A stretch of DNA of 64,000 nucleotides. Origin: Motacilla alba alba. Its lineage: Eukaryota; Chordata; Aves; Passeriformes; Motacillidae. Location: assembly GCF_015832195.1 (NCBI RefSeq), contig NC_052018.1:63797666-63861665 (forward strand), given 5' to 3'. The position numbers were made by a program, and so were the translations under genes. Positions 60,201-64,000 of the stretch are shown here, one piece after another. How positions within the stretch are numbered: position 1 is the first letter of the stretch; every line of letters begins with the position of its first letter. The notes below the pieces were generated by a model that was given only the letters and a program-made list of their open reading frames with translations, did not search any database and was not told the DNA's origin.

Positions 60201-63200
60201 TATGTTACTTGGTCAATAGGTAGCAGCTGTGAAGGAAACATCTCTTACCCAACACACAGATCTTCCTCTGACATTCTCTTCTCTTGCTCCTCCTCATTTG
60301 CATCCTCATTTGCTCACAGCTCTGCAGCATCCATTCTTTTCATGTGGGTTTAAATTAAGGAAAGACCATAATCTCATGAGTGCCATTTAAAGCAACAGCT
60401 TTGCCCATTGTAGTAATAATAATAATTTAATATCTCCTATAGGATGTTAAAAGGATGTTTCTCTCTTCTTCAGTGTAATAAAGAGCTTCCTTTTAACTTT
60501 AATAGTCCCTGTTCCATCAACTGTGACTAGCAGAATGTATTATTATCAACAAATATAATTTATATAATTAGAGATTTATGGGCTTGTATTGAACCCTTTA
60601 CCAGCCTGCTTCTTTTTCTAGACATTGCAGTTTTCTTGTTTTTGCAGCTGATAAGAGCCTGCATGGCCATTAAAACTGAAAATTAAAAAAAAAAAAATCA
60701 TACAGAACCTTTCCCACTGGAAAAAGCAGATCTGGATAAAATAAGACTGTAACACTCCATTTGCAGACTTAGGCACTTAATTGTAATATTCCTTTTATTC
60801 TTGTAGAACAACAAAAGCGATGCTTAATGAGATTAAATATTTAATCTTACCCAAACAAAAGAGTTTATGAAAATCACTTCAACAAATCCTTAATTTATGT
60901 TTCTAAATAACTTTTCCTACAGATTTTTTAGATTTATCTCACAACAGATGGAAATATAAAAACATTAAAACATAAATAGTAGAAAAGGAATTTCTTCATT
61001 GACTACTGTCAGTAAATGGAATTTTTAGCTATCAGTTTTATGGAAGTTTTGATTCTGGTGAATCACCATGACTTAGTTTTTATTAAGGAATTTCTATACA
61101 GGAAAAAATAAAGTGAGTAAATGTGGAAAAGACAAATGTCCTTGCAGTTACACGCAATGAAATGAAAAGGTGGAAGAAATGTCCATCCTGAAGGGACAGT
61201 GAATGTCCTGTCCATTTGAAGAGGACCAAACCTGGAGCTCTATCAGTGGGGCTGCAGCCTCTGCGCAGGTCAGACACTGCCTTAAAGCAAAGCCGTGCTC
61301 AGCACCACCTGCGCTGCTTGCGCCTGGCACATCGGGCTCCTTAGGGCTGTATGAGGAAAAGTCTTGGGACAAGGCTGTGGGGGACACAGCTGGCTCTAGG
61401 GACAAAGCTGAATCTGGATCTGCCTCTTTCTTGGACTGGCAAGTGTTGCAACATGAGCAGTTTATGATGGACGTGGCTGCTATTGCTGAAGATAATATGC
61501 TGTGAAGTACTGGCTTCTTCTTCAGTCCAGGGTGGCATCCATGACGTTTCCTTTGCTCCCTGTGTAGTACAAGATGGATTACAAGCAAAGGGAAGACTAT
61601 TAATTGTACAATTAGCAAATCATATGTGTTGAAATGTTACTAATTTAGTAACAGCTTTTATAGCAGCACAAACAAGGAGCCATTTCTCACATAAAAGACA
61701 AAGTTTTTGCTCATAGCTCTTCAGGAGTTATTAATGTTAAAGCTTTTTAAAGCTACCCGGGACTAAAAAGTGGACTGAGAAATTATTAGCTGCTCTAATT
61801 GTAAATCTCTCAGCCATCAATCAAGAAAGTTGTGGGAGCAAAGGACAAATGCACATGCTGTAGACAAGAGTCATTCCAGTTTCAATTAGTTAATATTAAC
61901 TTACTTTTTATCTGCTCTTGTCTCATTACACTTGAAGTCATCTGAGAGCAGAAACTCAGGACAACTTGTCCTTCCAAAAAATGACTTTTCCTAGGTATTC
62001 TAGAGAAGAAAACCCTGAAACCACTCAGAAATTATGAAAAGGATCGGGAGTTACTTCTGTTTTTTGCTTTTATTTTCCTCCAGAAAACACAGAGTGAGTG
62101 TAGCTGATCAGGTCAGTAAGTGAACTAGAGAAGAAGTGAGTGATGCTGATGAGGAAGCCATCCTGAGAATCTTTTTTTAAGAAAAATGCGACGGTGAGGG
62201 AGGAGCTCAAGAAGAGTTTGAAATGGCAGGTAATCCTGATGTGAAATGCAAAAATTCCAAGTATGGCAAGGGTTTGCTCTTAATGTTATTAATATTATTT
62301 TTCAGTTGCATCTTGCTACTGCTGCAGCTTGTGATTCATGTGGGTGTACCGCGGGGAAGATTTTAGTGAGCTGAATGTGCAACCTGGGCTTTCAGTGTGA
62401 TATCAGGAAGCTCATCATTTTTCAGCAATTTGTTGTGGGGAGGGTTTAGGAGGAAAGGGAACCTACGGGGGGTGAGCCATCTTTTGCAGAGTTGTTAAAA
62501 GGATGAATATTTGAAAGGTACACTGAAACTGTGGATGTTTTTGAATTTAACTGATTTCTAAAGCTGGCAAACAATCTGAGCCTGTTGTTCCTCAAGATGC
62601 CAACGCAGCCACTCCTCAAACGCAACACCCAAGGCAACAAAACCAACACCCTGATCTGAAAAGAAAGGAAGAAGCTGCTTTCCTTCCTCTTAGTCCTCTC
62701 TGTCCTCGCATCCCAATTTGCTTACATCAGACACCAACTGAAGCCGGTGAAGCAATACTGCCTTTTATATCCTTTCCCATGTTTTAGAGAGAGCAGTTGT
62801 GACAGCTGAAAATAACTTCATTAGAAGCATATTCAAAATAGCAACAATTTTCAACATTTCAACTTTTCTGGATGATTCTGAGCAGCCTGAAAACTGTTTG
62901 GGAGTTGTATATGTTCAAGCAGAAACCAGTATCACTTCCTTTTGCAGACCTGGTTAAAAGTTCAAGCTCTTTATTGCTAGAGAGGTGGAAGCCTACCCCT
63001 CTGTGATCAGCAGCAGTGGTGCAGTGCCCCAAGGATGATGGAAAAAGAATCCTTGTGGCATTAGCAGAGCTAGTGTTGTCATTCCCCTCCCAGATTATGG
63101 CACGGCAGTGATTAGCCTCGGCTGTCTTGGAAGTTGTGGCGTGACAGATGTTGGTTTGTTCTGGTAACTGAGCAACACGTTGCTGCTGCATGGGGGGACG

Positions 63201-64000
63201 ATGAATCATGAGGGTGTTGTTCAGGCTTAGCAGGGTTTGGCTTGGGGAAAGCACTAAGCAAGGACGCCTAACAAATCTTGTACAAATCCAAGAAAACACT
63301 AGTGTTGTCATTGTCCAGGTCAGGGACCAGCCTGTGCAATAAACTACAGTCTATTCACAGGAAAAATCCTCCGGCTGTGCCAGGTAGCCAGCTAGTGACC
63401 AGGAAACAAACTAAATTTTGTGTGTACATGGAGATGAACAGAGAGAGATGAACAGGATCCAGCCCACAGCTTTTGGCAGAACAGTGTCTTTAATGGATTT
63501 TAGGGCTTCTGCAAGAATTAGAAGCTTTGAAATTTAGTACAAATTTGAGAAACTTCAGCAGTTTTAAAGAATGGATTCTTTTAATAATTTTTTTCTTTTA
63601 ACTTTAAACAGATTTATGAGAGTTTATTATTCCATAGTAAGTGCTATGCAAATATTCCTATTCTCTGCTAATAAAACAGGAAATAATGAATGGTGGGGCT
63701 GTCTCAGTTACATAGCTTGGTAAGTCTGGCAGATAAACAAGCACACCAACCCATGAAATGCAATTTTTGAGTGATTATGTGTGTAAATCCACAATTTCAC
63801 TAATGGGAAGCTGTGCAAATAGCGATACATTTGGTTTTGGTTTCAGCTATATGTGAGCTGTGGCAAACCCCTTCACCACGGAGCCTCCATGCGAGAATGT
63901 AAAAGTAGCTGACTGAAAACTTGTTCTTTACACCATAGATCATGGGGTTGTATCTCAAAACACTAATTTTATTGTTCCTTTTTAAACATAAATCAACCTT
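57220..64000. other. non-coding 3' flank
   Basis: About 6.8 kb of mostly AT-rich sequence. A 34-bp tandem duplication lies at 57666-57733 and a 13-nt A run at 60685-60697. A locally GC-richer stretch at 61200-61450 and a 150-codon minus-strand frame at 62859-63311 have no recognisable product. No gene is supported. Confidence 0.55.
57666..57733. repeat. 34-bp tandem duplication
   Basis: Units starting 'gatggtttg' at 57666 and 57700 share 'ctaatgtagtaaacatt' and differ at a few positions. Confidence 0.92.

Noticed and set aside
62859..63311. 150-codon minus-strand open frame near the window end
   Set aside because: No domain, no clear splice borders and unremarkable composition. Not enough to call a gene.
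1..64000. tRNA, rRNA, CRISPR array, endogenous retrovirus LTRs
   Set aside because: None recognised by eye on either strand. A tRNAscan or RepeatMasker run could find degraded copies that I cannot see.
1..64000. Exons of TNFAIP3 or ARFGEF3, the mammalian neighbours of PERP
   Set aside because: None of the open frames resembles these proteins. The genes probably lie outside the window.

Overview
This is 64 kb of vertebrate nuclear DNA, almost certainly from a bird. It is AT-rich, with a few short CpG islands and interrupted genes. The interspersed repeats I can recognise are all CR1-type LINE fragments, the dominant avian family, including one well-preserved 5'-truncated copy at 11920-12535. 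I cannot name the order or species.

The only protein genes I can support are two tandem copies, in the same orientation (+), of a PERP-type tetraspan gene (p53 apoptosis effector related to PMP22; claudin/PMP22/EMP superfamily). Copy 1 (17432-25721; 196 aa) has exons 17432-17642, 24727-24870 and 25486-25721. Copy 2 (35782-50195; 189 aa) has exons 35782-35992, 49585-49728 and 49981-50195. Exons 1 and 2 have identical lengths (211 and 144 nt) and both introns are phase 1. By hand count the proteins match at about 132 of 189 aligned positions (70%). Copy 1 looks closer to mammalian PERP. Copy 2 has lost two juxtamembrane cysteines and ends seven residues earlier. Each copy starts in its own CpG island, and each has a plausible poly(A) site with a GU-rich downstream element.

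Layout: 1-17.0 kb is non-coding 5' flank with CR1 pieces, a 46-bp minisatellite and a small orphan CpG-dense block at about 12.9 kb. 17.0-27.9 kb is PERP copy 1. 27.9-35.5 kb is intergenic. 35.5-51.6 kb is PERP copy 2, mostly a 13.6 kb first intron. 51.6-64 kb is AT-rich non-coding flank with a 22-nt poly-C run. In mammals PERP lies between TNFAIP3 and ARFGEF3; I recognise neither here.

The most interesting points are the diverged tandem PERP pair, the orphan CpG-dense block, and several minus-strand open segments bounded by good splice-like sites (5.65-5.95, 14.6-14.8 and 20.3 kb). Those segments could be exons of an antisense transcript, but they are also within what chance allows. I see no bacterial-type system, CRISPR array, tRNA or rRNA.
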